A DNA stretch of 64,000 bases, from the NCBI GenBank assembly GCA_023269615.1, contig JAHFSY010000011.1, positions 1-64,000 of the forward strand, given 5' to 3'. Below the pieces are notes generated by a model that was not told the DNA's origin, made no database searches, and saw only the letters and a list, made by a program, of their open reading frames with translations. The first letter of the stretch is position 1. Each line of letters opens with the position of its first letter. The DNA comes from Verrucomicrobiota bacterium (GTDB lineage Bacteria; Verrucomicrobiota; Verrucomicrobiia; JABWAM01). Made by a program: the position numbers and the translations under genes. Below, one piece after another: positions 25,480 through 34,262 of this stretch.

Positions 25480-26517
25480 TCATTTGGCGGGGGCTGGCAG
25501 GTATTGCCTGAACGGGGGCTCGATCAAGTCCTGGATCGCCGGGTTATTCAAGTTCTCGCGGGTCACAATCGTCACCGGGGTGAAAATCGTGCGGGGAACT
25601 GCCTTGCCCATGACACGGCTATAGGCGGTTTCAAACGCCGTTCTCCCGATCTCCATTTCCGATTGCACCACCAGGGACTCGACGTTTCCTTCCTTCAGGG
25701 CGGACACCAGGAGTGGATTTGTATCAAAAACGACAAGCGGAACCTTTCCCGCCAGCTTTGCGTCGGTCATCGCACGGAGCATCTCGTTGCCGCTGAATTG
25801 CGTGGAAACCATCACCGCCTGGGCCTGTCCGCCAAACTGGGCCAAGCCTTGCTTGCAAACCTGAAGTGCGGTTTCCCGATCGGTCCCGCAGTACGTTTTC
25901 CAGGGTAGGAGCTCGATTTGCGGATATTTCTCATGCAACCGGTTGGCAAAACCCGCCTCGCGTTCCATGGACGAATCGGAACCCGCCACGTAGCGCTGCA
26001 GGAGCACCCTGCCCTTGCCCTGAAGAATTCCAGCGAGATGATCGGCCGCCTTGGCCCCTGCATCGTAATTGTTTGTCCCGACGTAGCTGCTGACCACGGA
26101 GCTGTTGAGCCGGGAATCGAACGTAATGATCGGGATGCCCTGCTCCGCGATCGATTCAATCGTGGAAATGAGAAGGTCGCTGTTCTGCGGGGAGACGATG
26201 ATCACGTTCACCCGCTCATCAGCGAGCTTCCTCAACAAACGAATCTGTTCCTCAAGATCCCCCTCGTTTGCCGGCCCATGCCAGAGCAATTCGACCTGGG
26301 CACCTCCCCTCTCAAGGTCGCGTTCTTCCTGGATGGCACCCGCGTGAAGAACGTCCCAGTACGCGTTGCTTTCCATCTTCGGCACGATGGCGATGCGGAG
26401 GCGCGGCGTGTTCGCACGTGGCTGACAGCCCCCCATGGTCAAAACCGTGACGAGAAATGCGAAGAGCAGCGGCAGGGCTCGACGGATCCCCCTTTGTCCT
26501 GTCCGTGGTGAAGTCAT
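25480..26517 (-). CDS. Orphan sugar-binding lipoprotein (LacI/RbsB-like)
   Basis: This 345-residue protein has a lipoprotein-type signal ending MGGCQP and a periplasmic binding protein type 1 fold: IAIVPKMESNAYWDVLHAGA, VNVIIVSPQNSDLL, GIPIITFDSRLN, YVGTNNYDAGAKAADHL and VPLVVFDTNPLL. It probably binds a sugar such as ribose, xylose or galactose. No ABC permease or ATPase gene is near. Its ATG overlaps the gspD stop (TGATG), so it is translated with the secretion operon, which is unusual. Confidence 0.85.
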   Translation of the reverse strand: MTSPRTGQRGIRRALPLLFAFLVTVLTMGGCQPRANTPRLRIAIVPKMESNAYWDVLHAGAIQEERDLERGGAQVELLWHGPANEGDLEEQIRLLRKLADERVNVIIVSPQNSDLLISTIESIAEQGIPIITFDSRLNSSVVSSYVGTNNYDAGAKAADHLAGILQGKGRVLLQRYVAGSDSSMEREAGFANRLHEKYPQIELLPWKTYCGTDRETALQVCKQGLAQFGGQAQAVMVSTQFSGNEMLRAMTDAKLAGKVPLVVFDTNPLLVSALKEGNVESLVVQSEMEIGRTAFETAYSRVMGKAVPRTIFTPVTIVTRENLNNPAIQDLIEPPFRQYLPAPAK

Positions 26518-28763
26518 CACTCTGCGGGCTCCGTCACCTCTTCTGGATCAGGCAATTTTTCCACCGGGTCGGCAGGAATCGAGGAAGGCGGTGCATCCAG
26601 CATTTTTACCGCCTTCTCACCGATCTTCGTGCGGTCAATCTCGTACTCACTTTGGGCCCCGGCTCCATCCAGCGAAGAAATGACGTTGGGCTGGATCAGG
26701 ATGATGAGCTCCCTCTTGTCCTTCACAACCACCGTGTCGCTGAAAAGGTAGCCGATGAGCGGAATATCGCTCAGGAACGGAATCCCAATCTGCGTCACCC
26801 GTTCCGACTCGGACATCAGGCCGCCAAGCACCACCGTCTCCCCGTTGCGGACGGTGATCGTGGTGTTGAGAAGCTGCTTGTTGATCGCCGTGGCGGTGAC
26901 CGATCCGATGGCCACCTGGTTGCCCAGCGTATCGTTGCTCTGGGCAATCTGGAGCGTGACATCATTGTTCGCGTTGATCAGGGGAACGACAGCCAGCTGG
27001 AGGAGGATATCCTTGTATTCGACACTGGTGTTGAGAACCGTCGATGTGCTGTTGGTGCTGGTGCCGCCGCCTACGACATTGGACTGGGTGGTGCCGGGCA
27101 CGGGCTGCTGGGTACCGGAGGCGATGATCGCCTTCTTGTTGTTCGAGGTGTAGATCGAAGGGCGGCTGAGAATTTTAAAGCGGCCGGTGTTCTGGAGGAG
27201 TTTCACGTAATAGTTAAAGAGCTTGCCGACCGTGCCCCAGACCGACCACCCATTCGCAAGGCCGATCAGCGTGCTGCCGTTGACCTGGACACTTCTCGGG
27301 TCAGTCGGGCCCGAAATGGGGAAAGTGTTCAAGCCCGACGATGCATAGTTATCCTTGGTTCCTCGGGACGCCTGCAAGATGTCGACACCCAACTCCTGCG
27401 TGCCGGTATTGGACATCTGGCCGATGAGCGTGGCGAGATAAACCTGCTTGGGTGGCTGGTCGAGAATTTTGAGAATCCCCTCAGCCACCTGCCAGCTTTG
27501 TGGCGGGCCGACAACCACCATGGTGTTGATGCGATTGTCCGCGATCAGCTTGGTCTTGCCCACGACAAGCGACATGGCACGCGACTTTTCTTCAGAAACA
27601 TGAACCTGGGAGGAAACATCCACACTTGAGCCCGATCCGATTCCCGAAGTGGTGTCGCTGGAGCTTGAACCCGTCGCCTGTGATCCCATCGCGCCGGCGG
27701 ATGATGCCGGCCCGGTTTTTCCCTGCTCCGAGAGCGCATCGGCCAGGATGGGCAGCAGGTCGGTGGCCCCCACATAACGCAGGCGGTATTCCTTCGGATC
27801 GCCCACCATGGCGGCTTCGTCGAGCTTCTTGACCATCCCAACCAGAAGGGCAAGGCTGTCCTTGCCGGCCGCGACCAGTACGCGGTTGGTGCGCGGATCG
27901 GGCAGCAGCCGCTCGCTGCCATTCATCTTGACGAACCCGGTGGAAGCCGGCTGGCCGGGAGCTCCATCGACAGACATCTTCAAGTTCTCCTTGCTTCCAG
28001 TCACGCCAGTCGTGCCGGTACCCAGCATGTTTTTGACCGTGTCAACCACGTCCGTGGCAGTGGCATTGTGCAGCTGGACGAATTCAATGTTCATCTCGGA
28101 GGGCGGAACGTCGATCAGCTTTTGAATCTCGATCAGCTGGCGGATGACGTTGACATTTTCAGTGATCAGGAGCGCCTGGGCACCGGGGGCGCTCACGATC
28201 GAACCATAAGGCTGGTTGAGCGCCACCTGCTGGGAAAAAATGAGGAAGGCATCCGCCGCCGGCAGGTTCTTGAACGGCATGAAATAGGTGATGATCTGGC
28301 TGTCCTTCGGAAATCCGGAAGCGGGACCGGTGCAAATGGGCAACCCCACGGCACGGGGGTTTGACGGCCCGACGGGCACAAGCTTCGACCGATTTCCATC
28401 ACCGGGAACCAGGGCAAACCCATTGACCAGGAGGGCGGAGCTGATCATCTCGGCTGCTTCAGTGACCGACAGGGGCTCGGGCGCCATCAGGGAAATCTTG
28501 CTGGTGGTGGCGATCGTGGTGGGAATGATCACGCTCTTGCCCGTCAGTTTCTCGTAAATGGCAACGGTATCAAAGATGCCCAGTTCCGGCATGCGCAGGC
28601 GGACACGGTTCTGATCGTCCATGGGGACAACGACAGCGCCACCCGGCTTGTCCTGAGCCGCAAGATCTGGAATGGGGAATGGCAACATCAGGAGGACGAT
28701 GCAGCACCACGCAGGGGAGGGCTGCCTCCATGACCGACGACGGATTTGGATTACTGAAGTCAT
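26517..28763 (-). CDS. gspD: Type II secretion secretin
   Basis: This 748-residue outer-membrane secretin has a signal sequence, an N0/N1 region (IYEKLTGKSVIIPTT, TEAAEMISSALLVNGF) and further N domains (TYFMPFKNLPAADAFLIFSQ; FVQLHNATATDVVDTV). The C-terminal secretin core contains LSRPSIYTSNNKKA, VPLINANNDVTLQI, NGETVVLGGLMSESE and PFLSDIPLIGYLFSD. It forms the outer-membrane gate. Ser/Gly-rich linkers lie near residues 350-380. It overlaps both neighbours by 1-4 bases. Confidence 0.94.
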   Translation of the reverse strand: MTSVIQIRRRSWRQPSPAWCCIVLLMLPFPIPDLAAQDKPGGAVVVPMDDQNRVRLRMPELGIFDTVAIYEKLTGKSVIIPTTIATTSKISLMAPEPLSVTEAAEMISSALLVNGFALVPGDGNRSKLVPVGPSNPRAVGLPICTGPASGFPKDSQIITYFMPFKNLPAADAFLIFSQQVALNQPYGSIVSAPGAQALLITENVNVIRQLIEIQKLIDVPPSEMNIEFVQLHNATATDVVDTVKNMLGTGTTGVTGSKENLKMSVDGAPGQPASTGFVKMNGSERLLPDPRTNRVLVAAGKDSLALLVGMVKKLDEAAMVGDPKEYRLRYVGATDLLPILADALSEQGKTGPASSAGAMGSQATGSSSSDTTSGIGSGSSVDVSSQVHVSEEKSRAMSLVVGKTKLIADNRINTMVVVGPPQSWQVAEGILKILDQPPKQVYLATLIGQMSNTGTQELGVDILQASRGTKDNYASSGLNTFPISGPTDPRSVQVNGSTLIGLANGWSVWGTVGKLFNYYVKLLQNTGRFKILSRPSIYTSNNKKAIIASGTQQPVPGTTQSNVVGGGTSTNSTSTVLNTSVEYKDILLQLAVVPLINANNDVTLQIAQSNDTLGNQVAIGSVTATAINKQLLNTTITVRNGETVVLGGLMSESERVTQIGIPFLSDIPLIGYLFSDTVVVKDKRELIILIQPNVISSLDGAGAQSEYEIDRTKIGEKAVKMLDAPPSSIPADPVEKLPDPEEVTEPAE

Positions 28764-29281
28764 GGGTGAGAGGGGCCGGGAACCGTACCAGATTCCTCAA
28801 GCACTTGATATCGTTTTTTTAGCTCCTCGAGAATGGGAGGCAGGTAGTGGAGCTCGACCGTCTTCTGCTTATGACGCACGGTGACAAACTCCTTTTCCGG
28901 GTCCTCGTCGAAATGCGCCGATTCCACGGAATATTCATCGGGGTTGGGCTTCGGGCCAACATACATGCGGAGTCCTGTTTTCTCCTTTTGGAGGATGGCG
29001 AATGTTTCCTCGCGAATTTTGATCAGGGCCAGCAACGACCATCCGTCCACGCTGCCGGCCGAAGATGCAACGGAAACAGCAACTGTGGGGTCGGGTGGAC
29101 GAAATGTCCCCTCCGTCCAGATGGGGGCGAACTCCTTGATCGGAGGCATGGGGGGCACTTTTGCCGCGCGCTCCAATTCCCCGAGATCCTTTGTGGCGGC
29201 AAACGCAAGCGCACCGGCAAGGGCAAGGCTTCCAACGGCCACTCCCCATTGGAGTCCACATTTGAAGAGGGGCGTTCTCAT
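28760..29281 (-). CDS. GspC-like inner-membrane protein
   Basis: This 173-residue product has one N-terminal membrane helix (WGVAVGSLALAGALAFA), a proline-rich linker and a small beta domain (WSLLALIKIREETFAILQKEKTG ... FVTVRHKQKTVEL). This is like the HR domain of GspC or PilP that links the inner-membrane complex to the secretin. Position directly before gspD supports the role. ATGA overlaps on both sides fix the start at 29281. Sequence identity to classical GspC is weak, so the assignment rests mainly on topology and place. Confidence 0.65.
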   Translation of the reverse strand: MRTPLFKCGLQWGVAVGSLALAGALAFAATKDLGELERAAKVPPMPPIKEFAPIWTEGTFRPPDPTVAVSVASSAGSVDGWSLLALIKIREETFAILQKEKTGLRMYVGPKPNPDEYSVESAHFDEDPEKEFVTVRHKQKTVELHYLPPILEELKKRYQVLEESGTVPGPSHP

Positions 29282-29805
29282 GCCTTGGGCGAACTGTAGT
29301 AGCGGGTCAGCGTGATCTCCCACTCCATTTCGGCGGAATCAACTCCCTGGTGGCAGACGAACGCCGTGCATTCAACGAAACTTGACGGCGTCTGGAGGTC
29401 ATGAAGCCATGCCACCATCTGCTCGAGTTGTCCCGACAGCCGCAGGTGAATGGAGAATGTGTGGCAGCCCGTCACGTCCGCGCTCTCCAGCAGATTTTGA
29501 TCGAGGATCTTGACTCCATTTGCCTTGGAGAGATCCTGCATCTGTCGGACCAGCGTGGCCGGGGTGATCTCCTTTGTGAATGCCGGGCGCGCCGCCTGCA
29601 ACCACTGTTCGCGGGCGCCCCAAAGTGTGCTCTGCGCAAGCCATGCGTCCGCCACCAGTTTCTGCTCATTGAGGGCGGAGCGTTTCGTATTCAAAGTCCG
29701 TCCCAAGGCAAGCATGTGCGAAATGGCAGCCATGTTTCCCACGATGAAAATCGCGAGCCCCAGAAACGTGGCCAGAAATTGTTCGGATTTATTGAGCTGA
29801 CGCAT
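29278..29805 (-). CDS. gspM: GspM/PilO-like assembly protein
   Basis: The 175-residue protein has a short cytoplasmic start (MRQLNKSEQF), one membrane helix (LATFLGLAIFIVGNMAAIS), a coiled region and a ferredoxin-like periplasmic domain (ITPATLVRQMQDLSKANGVKI ... FSIHLRLSGQLEQMVAWLHDL) typical of GspM/PilO. It would pair with the GspL-like protein upstream, whose gene overlaps it by 17 bases. The start ATG 29805 is chosen because earlier frame extensions lie inside the neighbour. Confidence 0.8.
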   Translation of the reverse strand: MRQLNKSEQFLATFLGLAIFIVGNMAAISHMLALGRTLNTKRSALNEQKLVADAWLAQSTLWGAREQWLQAARPAFTKEITPATLVRQMQDLSKANGVKILDQNLLESADVTGCHTFSIHLRLSGQLEQMVAWLHDLQTPSSFVECTAFVCHQGVDSAEMEWEITLTRYYSSPKA

Positions 29806-31051
29806 ACGGTAGTTTTCCCTGGACACGAAATTGAGTGAGATTGTCCGCCTGGATGCTGGGCGTGTCGAAAGCCCAGTCAATTCCACCATCCTGTGCGCCA
29901 ACGTTGAGCTTTTGTCGAAACTGGTAAACCAGATCCACCTCGGTGGTGGTGCCGCGCAAATCCACCACTCCGTTCGCAATGCGAAATTCCGTCAGCCAAA
30001 GGTCCTTCTCCGGCATGGCGCGGCGGATTTCCAGCAGGATCATCAGCGGATAATTGGAAGGGTCAACCGTCGGCTGCGTCTGCTTCCATGCCGTGGCCGC
30101 CTTCTGGAGACTCTCCACCTTCGCACGATTGCCATCCAGTTCTGCTTGAAGCCTCTCGATCCCCAGTTTCCGGGAGAGGAGGACGCCCGCCCACGTGCTG
30201 ATCACCACCAGATACAACGCCGCCACCACGCCCACCAGCCGCCGCCGCCGGGCCCGTGAGCTGCGCTGCAATCTTGCCTGCACGACGGATGAAGGCACCA
30301 GTTGTCCCACCCTCGCCGGCAGGCGGGGTGCGGGACGCGCCGACACCACAACCTTCCCGCCGAAAAGCGGGCCGAGCGCCGCCTCGGCCCCACCCCCCGC
30401 ATCCGCCCATACCCAGATCACGGGCGCTTCCGTCATCAATCCCTCCATCTTGAGAATCCGCCCCAGGCCGCGAAGTTCATCGAGCACGGCCGGTGTCAGA
30501 CGCGCGTCTGCCAGCGACTGGAAATACACGAGCTCCCCTCCGCGCATGACACCGATCACGAGGCGGCTGTTTTCAAGCCAGAGGGCGCAACCATCCGGTG
30601 GCAGGGGCAGCATGCGCGCGGACGTTTCAAACCGCGAAATTTCCGGACGCCCCAGCTCGGGTGGAATATTGCCGCTCAGCTCCTCCACCATGACCAGCCG
30701 CTGCTTCTGGGCGTCCTCCGGCCCGGCGGGAACTGCGTCGAAAACCGGTGGCTGCCCTTTCTCCGTCGCGAGGGCGCGCTGTTCGCGCTGGAACGAGGCC
30801 AGCGCCCGCAATGAAGATGCATCCGCCGGTGGCGCATGAAACACAAAATTCAGCACCGATCCGACCGGCAGGCCGGCGGCCGCGATCTGGGTTCCCGGCG
30901 GAAGCTGGGCCAGCCCGGTTGAACGAAGCCGCGCCCGGTCCGTGCCCGCGTTCTCCCAGACTTCCCATTCACTCAAGGGTCCGGGGAAAAGAACCACGCC
31001 GGATGCAGCCCCGGTTTTGGGCGTCACTGGCTCGATGGTGGGCTGGCTCAT
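29789..31051 (-). CDS. gspL: GspL-like protein (PilM/PilN-type fusion)
   Basis: The 420-residue protein has an N-terminal actin-like cytoplasmic region (about 1-260, degenerate), one membrane helix (VGVVAALYLVVISTWAGVLL) preceded by an Arg cluster, and a periplasmic ferredoxin-like domain (MILLEIRRAMPEKDLWLTEFRI...VDLRGTTTEVDLV). This is the GspL layout, which recruits GspE and contacts GspM. It overlaps gspK by ATGA and gspM by 17 bases. Confidence 0.82.
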   Translation of the reverse strand: MSQPTIEPVTPKTGAASGVVLFPGPLSEWEVWENAGTDRARLRSTGLAQLPPGTQIAAAGLPVGSVLNFVFHAPPADASSLRALASFQREQRALATEKGQPPVFDAVPAGPEDAQKQRLVMVEELSGNIPPELGRPEISRFETSARMLPLPPDGCALWLENSRLVIGVMRGGELVYFQSLADARLTPAVLDELRGLGRILKMEGLMTEAPVIWVWADAGGGAEAALGPLFGGKVVVSARPAPRLPARVGQLVPSSVVQARLQRSSRARRRRLVGVVAALYLVVISTWAGVLLSRKLGIERLQAELDGNRAKVESLQKAATAWKQTQPTVDPSNYPLMILLEIRRAMPEKDLWLTEFRIANGVVDLRGTTTEVDLVYQFRQKLNVGAQDGGIDWAFDTPSIQADNLTQFRVQGKLPYASAQ

Positions 31052-31989
31052 AGTTGTTTTTGTTCCAGCAGGGTAAACGGCGTGGTGGCACGGTTGACCA
31101 CCATGGAAAGACTGGCCTGGATCGGCCCGCTTTGCCCAATGCTTAGCATGCGGGTCACCGGTGATTCAATGCCCAAGGGCGTCGCCAGGGCACCCCAAAC
31201 TTCCGGAGAAATCCCGAGAAACTGACGGGCGTCCTCAAGGTTTGCAAAACGAATGTCATCGCCCGTGTCAGGCACCCCATCCGGTCCGCTGAGATAGGTC
31301 ACCATTTCCACCGCCTTGGAGTGGGAGGCGCCCGTCGCCGCCGCCACCATGTCCGCTGAAGCCGAGTTGAGATCCAGGCTGCCGTCAGTCCAGACGGTGA
31401 AAAAATTCCGCCAGTCGGATTTCCGCCGTGTGACCAGGTCAAAGTGAAGGACCTGGGCCATCTGTTCCACCGAGATGAATTCCTTTCCCGTGGGGCCGTA
31501 TGCCAGCCCGGCCGCAACGTAATCGTTGGGCCCGGCGCCGTTGAGCCGCCGTCCAGCCAGCGGATCCACCCAGTCCAACATGCAGTCAATCACCGTGTCC
31601 GCCTCCACTGAATTCAACCCCCATCCAAGAAAAAGTTGTTGAAGCACGGTCCGGTTCTGGTGCTTGAGCACCGCGTTGATCTGCAATCGCCCGTTCTCGC
31701 CAACCGCGTGTGCTGTAAAATGTCCGCCGCCGGGCAGCGTCTGCGTCAACACGGGATCTCCGTTTTTAATGCCCGGACAGGACAGGATCGCCAGGCCGGA
31801 TTCCGCCAGGTATCGCGCCCCGTCGGACTGCTGAAGCTCGGTCTCGTCCTGGATCGCCGACTGCGTCATCGCCGTCAAACCCACCACGGCGATGCAGATG
31901 ACGCCGACAGCCCACAGCACGAGCAACAGCGCGGCACCTTCCCGTTGCGAGCCCTGTGTTTTGATCGAAGAGTGAACCGGGGTTTTCAT
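31048..31989 (-). CDS. gspK: Type II secretion minor pseudopilin GspK
   Basis: This 313-residue protein starts with a prepilin-like helix (EGAALLLVLWAVGVICIAVVG) that lacks the Glu at +5. It has the large GspK domain: YLAESGLAIL, INAVLKHQNRTVLQQLFL, VIDCMLDWVDPLAG and LNSASADMVAAATG. GspK caps the pseudopilus tip with GspI and GspJ. The start at 31989 overlaps the gspJ stop (ATGA). Confidence 0.88.
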   Translation of the reverse strand: MKTPVHSSIKTQGSQREGAALLLVLWAVGVICIAVVGLTAMTQSAIQDETELQQSDGARYLAESGLAILSCPGIKNGDPVLTQTLPGGGHFTAHAVGENGRLQINAVLKHQNRTVLQQLFLGWGLNSVEADTVIDCMLDWVDPLAGRRLNGAGPNDYVAAGLAYGPTGKEFISVEQMAQVLHFDLVTRRKSDWRNFFTVWTDGSLDLNSASADMVAAATGASHSKAVEMVTYLSGPDGVPDTGDDIRFANLEDARQFLGISPEVWGALATPLGIESPVTRMLSIGQSGPIQASLSMVVNRATTPFTLLEQKQL

Positions 31990-32639
31990 GAGGGACTTCC
32001 AAAATGCGGCAAGGCGTTGGTTTGAACCTGCGGGATGTAAAAAACCGTCCGGCTGCCGGCGGCCTCGGTTGGACGCCTCAACCACAGCGCCACGGCCAGT
32101 GGACGACGGATGGGATCCTTCCATTCATCCTTCCATTCGCCGGAACCTGGATCTTGAAACGACCACTCCATTTCCGAAAAACCACCGGCCAGCGGGAGCC
32201 ATGGCATCAGCTCGGCATGCGCCCGGTCATTTGCCATCGGGTTGAATTTCCTCGCGGCGAGCACCCATCGGCCATCCTCCTGCTTTCGCGCCGCCAGCAC
32301 CACGGTGACCGCCATCGGATCCTGCCATCGTTCGCCCCACTGCAACGTCCCCGGTGCCTGCTGAAACTGGACTTCCCGGCTGGAGCTGGACTCAGGACGC
32401 TTTTCTGCGCGCACCACCGCCGTCACTGGCAACCGGCTGCACGCCTGGCGCAACACGTCCAGGAGCGCATCGGTCTCGCCCTGGGTCCGGATGAGTCCCC
32501 TCACCACCATGATGCTCTCCATGGTGCTCTGAACAATTCCAAAAATGCCGCCGCACAGGACGCTGAAAAGCGTCAGCACCAGCATGACTTCGAGAAGCGT
32601 GTAGCCCTCAGCGCGCCGTGGTTGGATCTTTGAAAACAT
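31986..32639 (-). CDS. gspJ: Type II secretion minor pseudopilin GspJ
   Basis: This 217-residue protein has a short basic leader, cleavage site EG/YTLLEVM and Glu at +5, followed by the hydrophobic helix LVLTLFSVLCGGIFGIVQS and a soluble beta domain. Placement between gspI and gspK, together with its size, identifies GspJ. It overlaps the gspI end by 32 bases and gspK by 4. Confidence 0.85.
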   Translation of the reverse strand: MFSKIQPRRAEGYTLLEVMLVLTLFSVLCGGIFGIVQSTMESIMVVRGLIRTQGETDALLDVLRQACSRLPVTAVVRAEKRPESSSSREVQFQQAPGTLQWGERWQDPMAVTVVLAARKQEDGRWVLAARKFNPMANDRAHAELMPWLPLAGGFSEMEWSFQDPGSGEWKDEWKDPIRRPLAVALWLRRPTEAAGSRTVFYIPQVQTNALPHFGSPS

Positions 32640-33123
32640 ATTCCTCCACTGTCGCGGATTGTGGTCCTTCCGGCCCCACCCATTTCGCCGTCAGTTGCAA
32701 CCGGTAAAGTGACTGCAGCTCGTGCCCCTTGCTGTCCCGCAGCTTGAGCGGTTCTGCCACGGTCGTGTAAATGACTCCCCGCCCGTCTGCCGGGCTCGTC
32801 GTTGTCCCCTCGGATCTCAGCCGCAGCCGCGCTTCGAGAAGACGGCTGTCCAGTTGCTGGCGGACGTAGGCCGACATCGCCACCATCGAGGAGCTGCGAA
32901 TCGTCTGGTTCATCCCCGTCACCATTCCCACCACCGTGATGGAAAAGATTGCAATCGCGAGCATCATCTCCAGAAGCGTGAAAGCTCCCGTCGGTTGGTT
33001 TCGTCCTGTAGGAGCCGCTGTCAGCGGCGATCCGGATTCCACCCCTTCCCGGTCGCCGCTGACAGCGGCTCCTACAAGCGAGAAAATATTCCGGCTCCTG
33101 ACTCCTGTGTCATTCTCTTTCAT
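32608..33123 (-). CDS. gspI: Type II secretion minor pseudopilin GspI with repeat-encoded leader
   Basis: This 171-residue prepilin has its mature start at FTLLEMMLAIAIFSITVVG, with Ala at -1 and Gly at -2. Its ATG at 33123 overlaps the gspH stop (ATGA), as at most junctions in this operon. The leader is about 48 residues, and its middle (LVGAAVSGDREGVESGSPL) is the direct translation of the palindromic repeat at 33008-33075. No ATG, GTG or TTG lies between the repeat and the mature start. A GTG in the repeat loop could alternatively start a 20-residue leader. Either way repeat sequence is translated. Confidence 0.85.
   Translation of the reverse strand: MKENDTGVRSRNIFSLVGAAVSGDREGVESGSPLTAAPTGRNQPTGAFTLLEMMLAIAIFSITVVGMVTGMNQTIRSSSMVAMSAYVRQQLDSRLLEARLRLRSEGTTTSPADGRGVIYTTVAEPLKLRDSKGHELQSLYRLQLTAKWVGPEGPQSATVEEYVFKDPTTAR
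33008..33075. repeat. REP-like palindrome (GTAGGAGCCGCTG), copy 2, inside gspI
   Basis: The 23-bp arms at 33008-33030 and 33053-33075 are identical to those of copy 1 (2344-2414). The loop is 22 bases and shares only the TTCCCGG end. The element lies within the translated leader of gspI and keeps its reading frame open. Confidence 0.92.
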
Positions 33124-33632
33124 GGCATTGAACTGGTTTCCGAAAGGACGGCGCCGGTCAGGGGACTGAAGGTTTGCTCAATCACCGCCGAACCGCGCTG
33201 GAAGCGCAGCGACAGGGGTTCGCAGAGTCGACCGGCCACGAATTCCCACCGGAAATCACGCACCTCGTGCCACTGTGCCTGGCCCCACGATTTCATCAAA
33301 AGACGCTGACCCCGTGCCAGGTGGGCAACTGCCAGGCTGGGTGGATCGCCCGGCTGGGGTTGGGCCGGTTGCAGCGTAAAATAGTCCAAGTGCAACTCAA
33401 TCGTGTAGGCCCGATGCTCGCGCAGTGCCAGTTCCCGGGCCCGATCAATTTGATCCGCCAGCTTTTCCGTCGGCTCCCGCAGTTGCTTCTGGGCCTGGTA
33501 ATCCCCCAGCACCGGCACCGCCACCAGCAGCATGATGGCGCCGATGGCGAGGGCCAGCATGATCTCGAGCAGCGTGTAACCCTCACACGCGCGATGACGG
33601 GATGGAGCGGCTGGGGAAAATAACGGCTTCAA
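33120..33632 (-). CDS. gspH: Type II secretion minor pseudopilin GspH
   Basis: This 170-residue prepilin has a leader ending CEG, then YTLLEIMLALAIGAIMLLVAVPVL with Glu at +5. Its soluble domain includes LADQIDRARELALREHRAYTIEL, the helix-strand layout of GspH/FimT. It lies between gspG and gspI. Confidence 0.85.
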   Translation of the reverse strand: MKPLFSPAAPSRHRACEGYTLLEIMLALAIGAIMLLVAVPVLGDYQAQKQLREPTEKLADQIDRARELALREHRAYTIELHLDYFTLQPAQPQPGDPPSLAVAHLARGQRLLMKSWGQAQWHEVRDFRWEFVAGRLCEPLSLRFQRGSAVIEQTFSPLTGAVLSETSSMP

Positions 33633-33656
33633 GGCAGACCTCCGGACAGCGTGTCT

Positions 33657-34115
33657 TCAGGAATTGGATGCCGACTTCTGCCAATTGCCAATCAAGCCCT
33701 CGGAAGCATTGGGCCCGTTTGCTCCCCAGGACCAGAGGTCGAACGACCCCGGATTGTGTTTGCCGGGACAAATGTATTGGTAGGGATTTCCCCACGGATC
33801 AATGAGCGCTTCCGGCTTCAGCAATTGGAGCCAGTTCGGCGGGGTGGGCGGAATGGTGGGTTTGCTCACCAATGCCTGAAGCCCCTGTTCGGTGGTCGGG
33901 TACTTCAGGTTTTGCATCTGGTAGGTCCGCACCTGCGTCCCCAATGCCCCGAGATCCGATTGAACACGCGTCTCCTTGGCCACCGCCACGTTGCCAGACA
34001 AGTAGTAAATTCCCGATCCCAGCAGCACGGCAATGATCGATAGAACCAGCATGATCTCGATCAGGGTATATCCCGCAGTCCACCGCCTGCCCGCCAATCC
34101 GGGATGATTCCTCAC
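33657..34115 (-). CDS. gspG: Type II secretion major pseudopilin GspG
   Basis: The mature part starts at YTLIEIMLVLSIIAVLLGSGIYYL with Gly at -1. It contains the GspG landmarks QNLKYPTTEQGLQALV and LIDPWGNPYQYICPGKHNPGSFDLWSWGANG, where the C-terminal loop binds calcium in the family. The GTG at 34115 gives a normal 15-residue leader; an in-frame ATG at 34196, with GGGAAG upstream, would give 42 residues and is the alternative. It is the first gene of the minus-strand secretion arm. Confidence 0.92.
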   Translation of the reverse strand: MRNHPGLAGRRWTAGYTLIEIMLVLSIIAVLLGSGIYYLSGNVAVAKETRVQSDLGALGTQVRTYQMQNLKYPTTEQGLQALVSKPTIPPTPPNWLQLLKPEALIDPWGNPYQYICPGKHNPGSFDLWSWGANGPNASEGLIGNWQKSASNS

Positions 34116-34262
34116 GTCAAAACCACTTTGCTGTAAGATATTCACCGCAAACAGGTTAATCCGCCCTGTTCGGACGAGCAAGCCCAAACTTCCCATGGAA
34201 ACCGCTTCCCTGTTCCCTATTTGACTCTGATGCATCCTGCCCTTACATTTCTTCATCCCTGC

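Noticed and set aside
26457..27629. A 390-residue open frame on the plus strand across the secretin gene
   Set aside because: It is antisense to gspD, has an Arg/His-rich unnatural composition and no domain; gspD has full family motifs.
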